From Deltaproteobacteria bacterium (GTDB lineage: Bacteria; Myxococcota_A; Polyangia; Nannocystales; Nannocystaceae): DNA of 64,000 nt. The number at the start of each line of letters is the position of its first letter. The first letter of the stretch is position 1. The stretch lies in NCBI GenBank assembly GCA_016709225.1, contig JADJEE010000002.1, forward strand, positions 248,001 to 312,000. The letters run 5' to 3'. Of the stretch, positions 46,118-54,611 are shown piece after piece. The notes beneath the pieces are model-generated. The model had not been told where the DNA came from. It searched no databases and saw only the letters and a list, made by a program, of their open reading frames with translations. The position numbers were made by a program, and so were the translations under genes.

Positions 46118-46191
46118 CGCGCGCGGCAGGAATCGAACCTGCGACCTTTGGCTTCGGAGGCCAACGCTCTATCCAACTGAGCTACGCACGC
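46118..46191 (-). tRNA. tRNA-Arg (anticodon CCG)
   Basis: On the minus strand the sequence folds as a complete cloverleaf. The acceptor arm GCGTGCG pairs with CGCGCGC; the D arm is TAGCTCAGTTGGATAGAGC; the anticodon stem TTGGC/GCCAA has loop CTCCGAA, giving anticodon CCG (reads CGG); the T arm is GCAGGTTCGATTCCTGC. A discriminator base follows; CCA is not encoded. CGG is a common codon in GC-rich genomes. Confidence 0.95.
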
Positions 46192-46202
46192 GTGGGGCGA
46201 TT

Positions 46203-46232
46203 CTCATACCCGATGCCCCCGCTCACGCGCAA
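46203..46232 (-). promoter_or_regulatory. Likely promoter of the tRNA-Arg gene
   Basis: On the minus strand, TTGCGC (46227-46232) and TATGAG (46203-46208) are separated by 18 bases. The start point would fall about five bases before the tRNA 5' end. Confidence 0.45.
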
Positions 46233-46292
46233 GCAGCTCGGGCTCAGGGGGGGCCATGGCCCGGCCGGGGTCCGCTGCTACACTTTTGCCCA

Positions 46293-46748
46293 ATGGCCAT
46301 CACCCTCGCTCTCGCGGGCCTGCCCGACCTCGACAAGCTGCGGGAGCTGCTGGAACGCATCCGCGCGATGCTGGCGTTGGGGGGCGTGGCGCTGGCGCTG
46401 GCCGTGAGCGCGATCTTCTTGCTGGCGTGGGTGCTCTCGCACCTGCGTCGGCCGGCCGCGCAGAGCCGCGGCGCTGGTTGGCTGGCCACCATCGCCCTGG
46501 TGCTGAGTTGGGTGCCGGTCGGCCTGACGGTGGTTGCCGCGGTGGGGGCACTGGTGCCGACCCTGGCGCCCTTCATCCTCAAGAGCTTCGCGCTCGCGGT
46601 GCTCGCCGCGGCGCTATCGTGGTGCGTCGCGATCGCAGCGATCATCGGTGGAGGTAGCCGCGAGCACCTCGGTCGCGCCCGCAGGGCGCTGCTGCTGGCC
46701 GGCACCCCGTGGTACTGCCTCGCGGTCTACCTGAGCACGCTGCTGTGA
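46293..46748 (+). CDS. Small inner-membrane protein, unknown function
   Basis: A 151-residue protein with about four predicted helices (GGVALALAVSAIFLLAWVLS, WLATIALVLSWVPVGLTVV, FALAVLAAALSWCVAIAAII and a C-terminal one). The N-terminus is amphipathic (LPDLDKLRELLERIRAMLA). No family is recognised. A TACACT box (46279-46284) lies eight bases before the ATG, suggesting a very short leader. The stop TGA shares its A with the ATG of the following lipoprotein gene, so the two are translationally coupled. Confidence 0.68.
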   Translation: MAITLALAGLPDLDKLRELLERIRAMLALGGVALALAVSAIFLLAWVLSHLRRPAAQSRGAGWLATIALVLSWVPVGLTVVAAVGALVPTLAPFILKSFALAVLAAALSWCVAIAAIIGGGSREHLGRARRALLLAGTPWYCLAVYLSTLL

Positions 46749-47155
46749 TGCCCACGCTCTCGCGCGCCCTCGCCTTCGCGGCGGTGTTGCTGCCGGCGGC
46801 GTGCCTGCGCCACGGCGTCAGCGATCGTGCGCTCCACATGGTCGATGGCCACGAGGTCTACTCGACGCCACCGTCGAGCGCGGCCTACGCCGCCTACCTG
46901 CGCGCCCGACTCGCGCTGGAGGCCGCCCCGCCGCAGCTCGAGGAGGCTCAGCTCGCAATCGACACCGCGATCGCGATCGATCCCGACGACGCCCAACTCT
47001 GGGTCGTGCGCGGCGAGATCGCGGCCCGTCGAGGCGACGGTGCCGGGGCGACGCGGGCGGTCGCGAAGGCGCTGCAGCTACGCCCGGAGTATCCGCCCGC
47101 CGAACAGCTGCGTGCGCGCCTGGGCGGTGCGAGCAGCGTCGCCGCGCGGCCGTGA
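46748..47155 (+). CDS. Small lipoprotein with a TPR-like helix pair
   Basis: A 135-residue lipoprotein with signal MPTLSRALAFAAVLLPAAC (lipid on Cys 19). The mature part contains AYAAYLRARLALEAAPPQLE and AIDPDDAQLWVVRGEIAARR and ends with LQLRPEYPPAEQLRARL, two or three TPR-type helix pairs. It probably binds another protein at the membrane. Start and stop of the upstream membrane protein gene overlap (TGATG), so they likely form a pair. It converges on the carboxylase gene with a 40-base gap. Confidence 0.68.
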   Translation: MPTLSRALAFAAVLLPAACLRHGVSDRALHMVDGHEVYSTPPSSAAYAAYLRARLALEAAPPQLEEAQLAIDTAIAIDPDDAQLWVVRGEIAARRGDGAGATRAVAKALQLRPEYPPAEQLRARLGGASSVAARP

Positions 47156-47195
47156 GCCCGCATCCTCGACGCCGCGCAGCACCGGCGCGACGCGA

Positions 47196-48836
47196 TCACA
47201 GCGGGATGTTGCCGTGCTTCTTGCGGGGGTTGTCCTGCCGCTTGTTGCGGAGCATCGCGAAGCTCTGCGCGACGCGACGACGGGTGTCGGCCGGATCGAT
47301 CACCTGGTCGATGAAGCCGAGCTCCGCCGCCTTGTAGGGGCTCGCGAAGAGCTCGCGATACTCGGCGGCCAGACGCGCCCGCGTGGCCTCGACCTCGCCG
47401 TCGGGCGCCGCCGCGAGCTCGCGGCGGAACACGATGTTGACCGCGCCCTCGGCCCCCATCACCGCGATCTCGGCGGTCGGGTACGCGAGGTTGATGTCGC
47501 CGCGGATGTGCTTGCTCGCCATCACGTCGTAGGCGCCGCCGTAGGCCTTGCGCGTGACGATGGTGACCTTGGGCACCGTCGCCTCGGTGAACGCATACAG
47601 CAGCTTGGCGCCGTGGCGGATGATGCCGCGGAACTCCTGCTCGGTGCCCGGCAGGAAGCCGGGAACGTCGACCAAGGTCACAAGCGGCACGTTGAATGCG
47701 TCACACATCCGCACGAAGCGCGCGGCCTTGGTCGAGGCGTCGATGTCGAGGCAGCCGGCGAGCACCAGCGGCTGGTTGGCGACCACGCCCACGCTCTGCC
47801 CACCGACGCGCACGAAGCCAATCACGATGTTGCGGGCAAAGCCCTCCTGCACCTCGAGGAAGTGGCCGTCGTCGGCAATCGCCTCGACGATGCGGCGAAT
47901 GTCGTAGGCCTTGCTGGGATCGACCGGCACCACGTCGCGCAGCTCGGGGCAGCTGCGATCGACGTCGTCACGGCAGGCCACGCGGGGCGCCTCGCCGAGG
48001 TTGTTCGACGGCAGGAACGAAAGCAGCTGTCGCGTCATCGCCAGCGCGGTGGCCTCGTCGCGGCAGCTGAAGTGGGCCACGCCCGAGCGCTCGTTGTGGG
48101 TGGCCGCGCCGCCGAGCTGCTCCTTGGTGACCTCCTCGTGGGTCACCGCGCGGATGACATCGGGCCCCGTGATGAACATGTAGCTCGACGACTCGACCAT
48201 CAGCACCAGGTCGGTGAGCGCTGGCGAGTAGACGGCTCCGCCGGCGCAGGGTCCGAGCACGAGCGACAGCTGCGGCACGACGCCCGACGCCAACACGTTG
48301 CGCTTGAAGATCTCGGCGTAGCCCGCGAGCGACTCGACGCCCTCCTGGATCCGAGCGCCGCCCGAGTCGTTGAGACCAACGACCGGCGCGCCGACGTCCA
48401 TCGCGAGGTCCATGACCTTGCAGATCTTCCGCGCGTGGGCCATGCCGAGGCTGCCGCCGAAGGCCTCGAACTGCTGCGCGAACACGAACACCACGCGACC
48501 ATCGACGGTGCCGTGCCCGGTGACGACGCCGTCGCCGAAGACCTGCTTGCTGCCCATGCCGAAGTCGTGGCAGGCGTGGGTCACGAAGCGGTCGAGCTCG
48601 ACGAACGAGCCCGGGTCGAGCAGGCCCTCGATGCGCTCGCGCGCCGACAGCCGCCCCTTGGCGTGCAGGCGCTCGTGCACCGCGGCCGCGGCAGCCTCGA
48701 CGGTCGCGGTCGCGGCCGCGACCGCCTCGGCGTCGCCACGGGCGTGGCCGGGGCCACCGCCGGCGTCGGCCAGGCGCTCCCGCAGCTGGTGGATGGCCTG
48801 GGGATCGGGGGTCGCTGCTCGCTTCGACTCTGCCAT
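47196..48836 (-). CDS. Acyl-CoA (propionyl-CoA) carboxylase beta subunit, carboxyltransferase
   Basis: A 546-residue biotin-dependent carboxyltransferase of the PccB/AccD5 type, which moves CO2 from biotin to acetyl- or propionyl-CoA. Features include FGDGVVTGHGTVDGRVVFVF, the first crotonase-fold oxyanion loop GLNDSGGARIQEGVESLAGY, VLGPCAGGAVYSPALTDLVL, and the second domain with LVDVPGFLPGTEQEFRGIIR, TRKAYGGAYDVMASK and AYPTAEIAVMGAEGAVNI. No alpha (biotin) subunit gene is in the window. ATG at 48834-48836 is used; six bases upstream another start is possible. It is the last gene of the long minus-strand series. Confidence 0.92.
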   Translation of the reverse strand: MAESKRAATPDPQAIHQLRERLADAGGGPGHARGDAEAVAAATATVEAAAAAVHERLHAKGRLSARERIEGLLDPGSFVELDRFVTHACHDFGMGSKQVFGDGVVTGHGTVDGRVVFVFAQQFEAFGGSLGMAHARKICKVMDLAMDVGAPVVGLNDSGGARIQEGVESLAGYAEIFKRNVLASGVVPQLSLVLGPCAGGAVYSPALTDLVLMVESSSYMFITGPDVIRAVTHEEVTKEQLGGAATHNERSGVAHFSCRDEATALAMTRQLLSFLPSNNLGEAPRVACRDDVDRSCPELRDVVPVDPSKAYDIRRIVEAIADDGHFLEVQEGFARNIVIGFVRVGGQSVGVVANQPLVLAGCLDIDASTKAARFVRMCDAFNVPLVTLVDVPGFLPGTEQEFRGIIRHGAKLLYAFTEATVPKVTIVTRKAYGGAYDVMASKHIRGDINLAYPTAEIAVMGAEGAVNIVFRRELAAAPDGEVEATRARLAAEYRELFASPYKAAELGFIDQVIDPADTRRRVAQSFAMLRNKRQDNPRKKHGNIPL

Positions 48837-48867
48837 GCGCACGCCTACTCGGCCGCGCGAGAGTAGA

Positions 48868-49467
48868 TCAGAGCGAGCCCTTGGTCGACGGAACGTCGGT
48901 GATCGAGCCGTCGGGTCGGCACGCCATCCGTAGCGCGCGTGCGAAGGCCTTGAACGCGGCCTCGACCACGTGGTGACAGTTGCCGCCCGCGCGCAGGTGC
49001 AGGTGCAGGTTCATGCGCGCGGACACCACCAGCGCGCCGAAGAACTCCTTGACCAGATCGCAGTCGAAGGTGCCGATCCAGCGGCCGGACAGCACCGGCA
49101 GGTCGTACACGAGGTAGGGCCGCCCGCCGAGGTCGATCGCGGCGTCGACCAGGGTCTCGTCCATGGCCAGCGAGAAGCAGCCGTAGCGGTGGATGCCCGC
49201 GCGGTCGCCCAGTGCCTGGTCGAGCGCGGCGCCCAGCACCAGGCCGGTGTCCTCGACGGTGTGGTGGCCGTCGACCTCGATGTCGCCCTCGGCATCGAGC
49301 TCGAGCGCCATCGCGCCGTGCTTGGCGAGCGCCTCGAGCATGTGCGTGAAGAACGGCAGCGGCGTGCGCACCTTCGACGGCGCGGGCGCGTCCTCCGGCG
49401 CGGTCAGCGAGGCGGTGATGCGGGTCTCTCGTGTGACGCGCTCGATCAGTGCGCGACGTGGGCTCAT
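48868..49467 (-). CDS. hisB: Imidazoleglycerol-phosphate dehydratase
   Basis: A 199-residue enzyme of histidine biosynthesis that dehydrates imidazoleglycerol phosphate. Two metal-binding repeats are clear: THMLEALAKHG with DGHHTVEDTGLVLG, and the C-terminal GGNCHHVVEAAFKAFARALR. Other marks are YGCFSLAMDETLVDAAIDLG and RPYLVYDLPVLSG. Length fits the monofunctional HisB, without the phosphatase domain of enterobacteria. No other his gene is nearby; instead its ATG overlaps (ATGA) the stop of the J-domain protein gene, an unusual setting for a histidine gene. Confidence 0.93.
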   Translation of the reverse strand: MSPRRALIERVTRETRITASLTAPEDAPAPSKVRTPLPFFTHMLEALAKHGAMALELDAEGDIEVDGHHTVEDTGLVLGAALDQALGDRAGIHRYGCFSLAMDETLVDAAIDLGGRPYLVYDLPVLSGRWIGTFDCDLVKEFFGALVVSARMNLHLHLRAGGNCHHVVEAAFKAFARALRMACRPDGSITDVPSTKGSL

Positions 49468-49985
49468 GGTCGACCGCCGATCTGGGCCTGGGCCTGGGGG
49501 TGCTGCCGGATCTCGTCGAGCACTGCCAGCAGCGGTGGCGCCTGCTCGAGCCCGAGCCCGAGCCGCACGTCGATCCATGCGCCGCGTACGTCGCCGCGCG
49601 CGAGCTTGGCCCGCGCAGCCCGCAGATAGATCCGCGCGAAGGTGTTCGCGACCTGCCGCTCGTCGGGGGTGTTGCGACGCGCCCGCGCGACCTCCGAGAG
49701 CCGCACCTGGCCCTTCACGCGGGCCTCGTCGTAGGCGGCGCGCAGCTCGGGGTCGCACAGCACCTGGTAGGCCTCGGTCATGCGCTTGTAGATTTCGTAG
49801 GCCTGGGTGCGATCGACGGTGCCCGAGGAGAACACGAAGCGATCGGGGTGGTAGCGCTGCGCGCGGGCGTGGAAGGCGTCGCGCACCGCGACGTAGTCGC
49901 AGCCGGGCCGCACGCCCAGGAAGTCGTAGTAGGTCGCGGTCGCGAGTCCGTCGTGGAGGCGCCGCAGCTCTTCGTCGTCGGACAT
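49464..49985 (-). CDS. J-domain (DnaJ-like) protein
   Basis: A 173-residue co-chaperone. The J domain covers residues about 17-90 with TATYYDFLGVRPGCDYVAVR and the essential HPD in RAQRYHPDRFVF, then AYEIYKRMTEAYQVLCDPEL. The C-terminal part (about 95-173) is helical and lacks the Gly/Phe and zinc regions of DnaJ, so it is a class III J protein. It should stimulate the ATPase of the Hsp70 encoded 25 bases upstream on the same strand. The stop overlaps the hisB start. Confidence 0.85.
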   Translation of the reverse strand: MSDDEELRRLHDGLATATYYDFLGVRPGCDYVAVRDAFHARAQRYHPDRFVFSSGTVDRTQAYEIYKRMTEAYQVLCDPELRAAYDEARVKGQVRLSEVARARRNTPDERQVANTFARIYLRAARAKLARGDVRGAWIDVRLGLGLEQAPPLLAVLDEIRQHPQAQAQIGGRP

Positions 49986-50010
49986 CGCCTGGTCCCTCGC
50001 GCAGCCCGCG

Positions 50011-51660
50011 TCAGCGCGGGATCACGGTGTCGCCGCTGCGTGCGACCGCGCCGCCGTCACTGCTGGCGTGCAGGCGCTGCGCCGCGGCCTGGAGGTCCTG
50101 CTCCTCGAGCCCGCCGAGCACGCGCATGGTCGCGCTCTGCCGCGCGCCGGTGTCCTGATCGATGGCGCGCACCTCGATGAGGCCGTCGGCGTTGATCTCG
50201 AAGGTCACCGCAACGGTGACCTCGCCGCGCGGTGCATCGCGCAGGCCCGCGAGCGTCAGCTCGCCGAGCTTGTGGTTGGCGTCGAAGTCCTCGGCCTCGC
50301 CCTGGCACACCTGGATGCGGACAAAGCGTTGGTTGTCGGTGGTGGTCGTGAACAGGCGCGTCTGCTCGACGGGGATCGCGGTGTTGCGCGGGATGACCAC
50401 GTCGACGAAGCCGCCGAGCGTGCGTACGCCCAGCGTCCGCGGCGTGACGTCGAGCAGCACCGCGGAGGCCTGCGTGTGCGCCTGCGCGCCCCCGCTCGCC
50501 TGGGCCTGGGCCATCGGCACCAGCGAGCCGAGCAGCGCGGCGCCCTGGATCGCGGCCCCGACCGCGACCACGCTCATGGGGTTGATCGAGGTCTGCGCCG
50601 GCTTGCCGAACACCTGCGCGACGATCTCGCGCACCAGCGGCAGCCGTGTGGTGCCACCCACGAGCACGATCTCGTCGATGAGCTGCGGCACCAGGCCCGC
50701 CACCCGCAGCGCGTCGGCGCAGACCGGCACGGTGCGCCGCACGATGGGTTCGATGTGCCAGCGCAGGTCGGCCTCCGACAGTGCGAACTCGAGTCCGCGC
50801 CCCTCGTAGACGTCGTCGATGCGAATGCCGCTGCGGTAGTTCTCCGACAGCTCGATCTTCACCTGCTCGGCCATCACCCGCAGGCGCTCCATCGCGACGG
50901 TCTTGCCGGCCAGCGAGATGCCGTGCTGCCGCTCGAACGCCTGCGCCATCAACGAGAGCACCGCCTCGTCGATGTCGTCGCCGCCCAGGAACATCTCGCC
51001 CGAGGTCGCCAGCACCTCGAAGACGTTGCGGGTGATCTGCAGGATCGTGACGTCGAAGGTGCCGCCGCCGAAGTCGTAGACGGCGATGCGGCGGTCGGTG
51101 TCCTCGATGTAGCCGTAGGCCAGCGCGGCCGCGGTCGGCTCGTTGATCACGCGGATGACGTCGAGGTTCGCCAGGCGCGCGGCGATGCGGGTCGCACTGC
51201 GCTGCGCGTCGGTGAAGTTGGCCGGCACCGCGATGACGGCCTTGCTGACCGGCTGCTGCAGCGCCTCCTCGGCCATCTCGCGCAGGTACTTGAGGATGTG
51301 CGCGGCGATCTCCACCGGCGAGAGCAGCTGGCCGCCCAGCTCGATCGCGACCCCCTCGTTGGGGCCCTCGACGATGCGGTACGGCATGGTCTCGCGCATG
51401 CGCTGCACCTCGGGCGAGCCGAAGCGGCGACCGATCATGCGCTTGGCCGAGAACACCACCTGGGTGGGGTCGACCGCGCGGCGCTGCTTGGCGCGATTGC
51501 CCACGATGATGCGGCCGTCGGGCATCGCCGCGACGACCGAGGGGATGATGCGATCGTCGCCGCGTCGCACGACCGAGGCCCGCCCGCCGCGCACCACGGC
51601 GCACGCCGAGTTGGTGGTCCCCAGGTCGATGCCCAGGACGGGCTCGGACTCGGCGCTCAT
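50011..51660 (-). CDS. DnaK-type Hsp70 with a shortened C-terminus
   Basis: A 549-residue Hsp70. The ATPase domain is standard: VLGIDLGTTNSACAVVRGG, VIAVPANFTDAQRSATRIAA, NEPTAAALAYGYIED, VYDFGGGTFDVTIL and VLVGGTTRLPLVREIV. The beta-sandwich substrate domain is present (LLDVTPRTLGVRTLGGFVDV, IPRNTAIPVEQTRLFTTTTD), but the helical lid is nearly absent: DnaK is about 610-640 residues and this protein ends soon after GGLEEQDLQAAAQRLH. It pairs with the J-domain gene downstream and is probably a specialised chaperone, perhaps for the neighbouring envelope machine; that last part is inference. ATG at 51658-51660. Confidence 0.88.
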   Translation of the reverse strand: MSAESEPVLGIDLGTTNSACAVVRGGRASVVRRGDDRIIPSVVAAMPDGRIIVGNRAKQRRAVDPTQVVFSAKRMIGRRFGSPEVQRMRETMPYRIVEGPNEGVAIELGGQLLSPVEIAAHILKYLREMAEEALQQPVSKAVIAVPANFTDAQRSATRIAARLANLDVIRVINEPTAAALAYGYIEDTDRRIAVYDFGGGTFDVTILQITRNVFEVLATSGEMFLGGDDIDEAVLSLMAQAFERQHGISLAGKTVAMERLRVMAEQVKIELSENYRSGIRIDDVYEGRGLEFALSEADLRWHIEPIVRRTVPVCADALRVAGLVPQLIDEIVLVGGTTRLPLVREIVAQVFGKPAQTSINPMSVVAVGAAIQGAALLGSLVPMAQAQASGGAQAHTQASAVLLDVTPRTLGVRTLGGFVDVVIPRNTAIPVEQTRLFTTTTDNQRFVRIQVCQGEAEDFDANHKLGELTLAGLRDAPRGEVTVAVTFEINADGLIEVRAIDQDTGARQSATMRVLGGLEEQDLQAAAQRLHASSDGGAVARSGDTVIPR

Positions 51661-51723
51661 CGCCAACGCATTGTACGCCACCCAAGCCGCGGGCAGGAGG
51701 TCCCGGGCGGGTACGTCGGCGGC

Positions 51724-52314
51724 TCAGACCGGGGACTCGGGCACGAACACGATGTCGCCCGGCTCGAGCGTCAGGTCCTGCGCGCGGCTCTCGAGGATCG
51801 CGGTGGTGTCGATCTCGTAGGTCTGGCGGCCCTTGTCGGTCTCGCGGATGAGCTTCACCCGGCGCGGCATCGCCAGCGGGTTCATCCCACCCGCCAGGGA
51901 AATCGCCTGCATGACGGTGAGCCCGGGCTTGAAGGGGTAGCTGCCCGACTCCTTCACCTGGCCCAGCACCGAGACCTCGCGGTTCTGCCGCTCGGTGACC
52001 CGCACCGCGACCTGCGGCTGCTTGAACCAGCCATCGCCCAGCTTGGCCTCGATCTCGGCGGCGATCTGCCCCTGGGTCTTCTGCTGCACCTCGATGTCGC
52101 CGATCAGCGGGAAGCGGATCGTGCCGGCGTCGGAGACCTCGTAGGGCCCGCTGAGTTCGTCGCGATCGGTCACGCGGATCTCGAGTACGTCGCCCGGCCC
52201 GAGGGTCTTGCGCTCGATGGTGTTCGAGGGCGGCACCACCGTGGTGGTGGGTCCGCGTACGCACGCCGCCGCGAGCACGCAGCCAAGCAGCAGCCACGGG
52301 GCGCGCGCGATCAT
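51724..52314 (-). CDS. Polysaccharide export lipoprotein (Wza/ExoA-like)
   Basis: A 196-residue outer-membrane lipoprotein with signal MIARAPWLLLGCVLAAAC (lipid on Cys 18). It has the Poly_export domain (LGPGDVLEIRVTDRDELSGP, GTIRFPLIGDIEVQQKTQGQ) and one SLBB domain (REVSVLGQVKESGSYPFKPG, MQAISLAGGMNPLA), ending in the typical LEPGDIVFVPES. The family forms rings through which capsule or exopolysaccharide leaves the cell. It lacks the C-terminal helix of E. coli Wza, as in short homologues that need a partner barrel. Its ATG overlaps the stop of the barrel gene (ATGA), the likely partner. Confidence 0.88.
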   Translation of the reverse strand: MIARAPWLLLGCVLAAACVRGPTTTVVPPSNTIERKTLGPGDVLEIRVTDRDELSGPYEVSDAGTIRFPLIGDIEVQQKTQGQIAAEIEAKLGDGWFKQPQVAVRVTERQNREVSVLGQVKESGSYPFKPGLTVMQAISLAGGMNPLAMPRRVKLIRETDKGRQTYEIDTTAILESRAQDLTLEPGDIVFVPESPV

Positions 52315-53732
52315 ATGCGCACCGCCGCGACGAGCGTCACGATGTGACGGAAGTACGAGAGGTTGTCGGTCTGCTGGTCGCCGCTGTTGTTCTCTTGGTT
52401 GTAGAGGACGAAGTAGCCGCGGGTGTCCGCCAGCAGGTTGTAGCCGAGCGACAGCGCGAAGATCTTGCCGAGCGGCTGCTCGAGCTTCGCATCGAGCCCG
52501 AAGATGGTCGTGCGGCGCTGGAACTTGTCGGCGCCGGAGCCGTTGTAGCCGCCGATGATGTCGGTCTCCACGCCCGGCACCGGCAGGCCCGCGATCTTGC
52601 GCGCCGCCACGTTCACGCCCAGGTGCGCGATCATCCGAAAGCGAAACTGGTGGCCCAGCGCGACGCGGCCACCGTTGTCGATGTAGTAGTTGCCGAAGAG
52701 CGAGTCCTGGAAGTTGCGATAGACCCCGACGTGAACCAGCGAGCGAAGCGTCGGGAAGTAGTTGAACGAGGCCTGCCCGATGAACGAGTTGAAGCTCGGC
52801 CCATTCGGATCGGTGCGGTAGAAGCCGCCGCCCCACCCGGCCATCGCCTCGAGCGCGAACTTGTCGGCGACCTGGCCGCGGTAACCGGCCAGCAGGCGAT
52901 GGGCGTAGTTGTCCTCGTTGCGACCGGTACCGGGGCTGCCGCAGCAGTCCACGTAGTAGGTGAAGTCCATCGTGTACTGCAGCAGCACCGAACTGCGCGG
53001 CAAGAAGCGCCACTTGGACTCGTGGTAGAAGCCGTTCAGGATGCGGTTGCTGCGAAAGAGATTGTCGTTCTCGAACCGTAGGAGCTGCGAGCGGTAGCCG
53101 ACCGCGAAGCTCAGGCGGCCGCCACCGGGACGTAGGATGAAGGTCAGCTGCCCGCGGTGATCGAGGCGGTTGAAGTTCAGCACGCTGCCGAGCGCCTGGT
53201 AGTTGCCCGCCGAGGCGCCGCGGAAGAAGTCCTCGTCGAGGTGCACCGAGAAGCGCCGGCCCGGCAGGAGCGCGAGGCGCACCTGCGTACCAATCGAGAA
53301 CTTCGGCACCGAGCGCACGTCGACCTGGCGCGACAGGTACTGTCGGAAGCCGCCCAGCAGCGAGATGTTGTAGTCGAACCACCGCCCCGAGCGCTCGGCC
53401 GGGGTCATCAGCAGGCCATCGCGGATGTCGCGGTTGCCGATGCCGATCCACGCCGACGGCCACATGAACGACGACACCGTGCGGTCTTCGTCGCGCGCGT
53501 TCGAGTACACGTTGCTGTCGAGCCCCAGGCCCAGCGAGAAGCCGGCGTGGAACGTCGATCGCTCGCCGACCTTGATGCCGCGGCCGTCCTCGGCGCGGGG
53601 GATGCCGAACGCGTTGTGCAGCACGCCGCCCGCGGCTGCCGGCGCGGCCGCGCCCAGCCACACACAAAGCGCCGCCAACAGCCCCAGGCAGCGGGACCAC
53701 GACAACGAGCAACCAGCGAGACGAGCAGACAC
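52311..53732 (-). CDS. Outer-membrane beta-barrel protein coupled to the Wza-like gene (ExoB-like)
   Basis: A 473-residue exported protein starting at a GTG (53730-53732). The signal peptide runs to GAAAPAAAGG near residue 35. The mature chain is a series of amphipathic beta strands with aromatic ends (SSFMWPSAWIGIGNRDIRDG, RFSVHLDEDFFRG, WRFLPRSSVLLQYTMDFTYY, LFGNYYIDNGGRVALGHQFR, KIFALSLGYNLLADTRGYFV) and ends TLVAAVRI, as expected of a large barrel (BBP2-like). Position, coupled to the export lipoprotein, recalls ExoB/ExoA of the Myxococcus spore-coat locus. Role in polysaccharide passage is inference. Confidence 0.75.
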   Translation of the reverse strand: MSARLAGCSLSWSRCLGLLAALCVWLGAAAPAAAGGVLHNAFGIPRAEDGRGIKVGERSTFHAGFSLGLGLDSNVYSNARDEDRTVSSFMWPSAWIGIGNRDIRDGLLMTPAERSGRWFDYNISLLGGFRQYLSRQVDVRSVPKFSIGTQVRLALLPGRRFSVHLDEDFFRGASAGNYQALGSVLNFNRLDHRGQLTFILRPGGGRLSFAVGYRSQLLRFENDNLFRSNRILNGFYHESKWRFLPRSSVLLQYTMDFTYYVDCCGSPGTGRNEDNYAHRLLAGYRGQVADKFALEAMAGWGGGFYRTDPNGPSFNSFIGQASFNYFPTLRSLVHVGVYRNFQDSLFGNYYIDNGGRVALGHQFRFRMIAHLGVNVAARKIAGLPVPGVETDIIGGYNGSGADKFQRRTTIFGLDAKLEQPLGKIFALSLGYNLLADTRGYFVLYNQENNSGDQQTDNLSYFRHIVTLVAAVRI

Positions 53733-53905
53733 GATCGAGCGAGAAGATCGGAGAAGACGGCGCGTGCGCGTCGGCGGAAGGCTACACCAACTCGCGCAGG
53801 CTCGGCCTTGCGGACATCCTTCGGACGAACCGCGCGACACGCTCGCGCATGGGGCACTGCGCGGACTTCCACCACCGTCGCCGCGCAGGCACCCCCGCGC
53901 AGCCG

Positions 53906-54514
53906 CTAGCGCGTCGGGCTCTCCACCGTCGGTGGGCGAGCGTCGTCGACCGGCGGCGGCACCGGTGGCCGGCCACCACCGACGGTCGGGTCGGCGTACG
54001 GCACCGTCGGACGCTCGTCGACCTGCGTGCGGGTCTTGTCGTCCTTGTCCTCGGGCCCAGCGTTGCCCGAGCAAGCGCGTGCCTCCTCGACCAGGCGACC
54101 CACGCGATCCGAGAGCGCCGTCAGCTTCTCGGCCGCGAAGGCCCGCTGCTGATCCGTCGTGCCGGCGTCCTGCACGACGAGCACCTCGGCGGTCACCAGC
54201 TCCATCATCTCCGAGCCGCGCTCCTGCTTGTCGACCAGGCAGGCCGCACGCACGACGTCCTTGTCGGTGTCGGCGGACGCCGTCAGCCGACCCAGCTCCG
54301 AGATCGACGCTTCGATCTTCGCGCGGCTCTCCCCCACGGACATCGTGTCGATGGTCGCCGGCGAGGCGGCGGGCTCGGGCGCCGGCCCGCCCGCGGCAGG
54401 TTCGGCGGTCGGGGCGGCGTACGACCCCGTGGAGAGCAGCCACGCGGGCAGGCACATCAGCGCCATGGTGCGCAGGGATCGGGTTCCGTGATGTCGAGGA
54501 CGGAGGTTCGTCAC
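53906..54514 (-). CDS. Exported protein of unknown function with proline-rich tail
   Basis: A 202-residue protein starting at a GTG (54512-54514) behind a GGGGG ribosome site. The signal peptide is near residues 12-35 (TMALMCLPAWLLSTGSYA). The middle is helical (ESRAKIEASISELGRLTAS; VLVVQDAGTTDQQRAFAAEK; LSDRVGRLVEEARACSG) and has two cysteines. The tail (about 165-202) is rich in Pro, Asp and Thr. No family recognised. It lies between the AgmX/PglI-like gene and the barrel gene in the same direction, so it may be a periplasmic part of the envelope machine. Confidence 0.6.
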   Translation of the reverse strand: MTNLRPRHHGTRSLRTMALMCLPAWLLSTGSYAAPTAEPAAGGPAPEPAASPATIDTMSVGESRAKIEASISELGRLTASADTDKDVVRAACLVDKQERGSEMMELVTAEVLVVQDAGTTDQQRAFAAEKLTALSDRVGRLVEEARACSGNAGPEDKDDKTRTQVDERPTVPYADPTVGGGRPPVPPPVDDARPPTVESPTR

Positions 54515-54611
54515 ATTTGCCCCCTGGTTCAGGCTACCCATACGCAATGGTGCACGGGGCCGGATTCCGTGTCCAGCCGCGCGAGAAAACCATGGCCGAT
54601 CGCCCCTCGCG

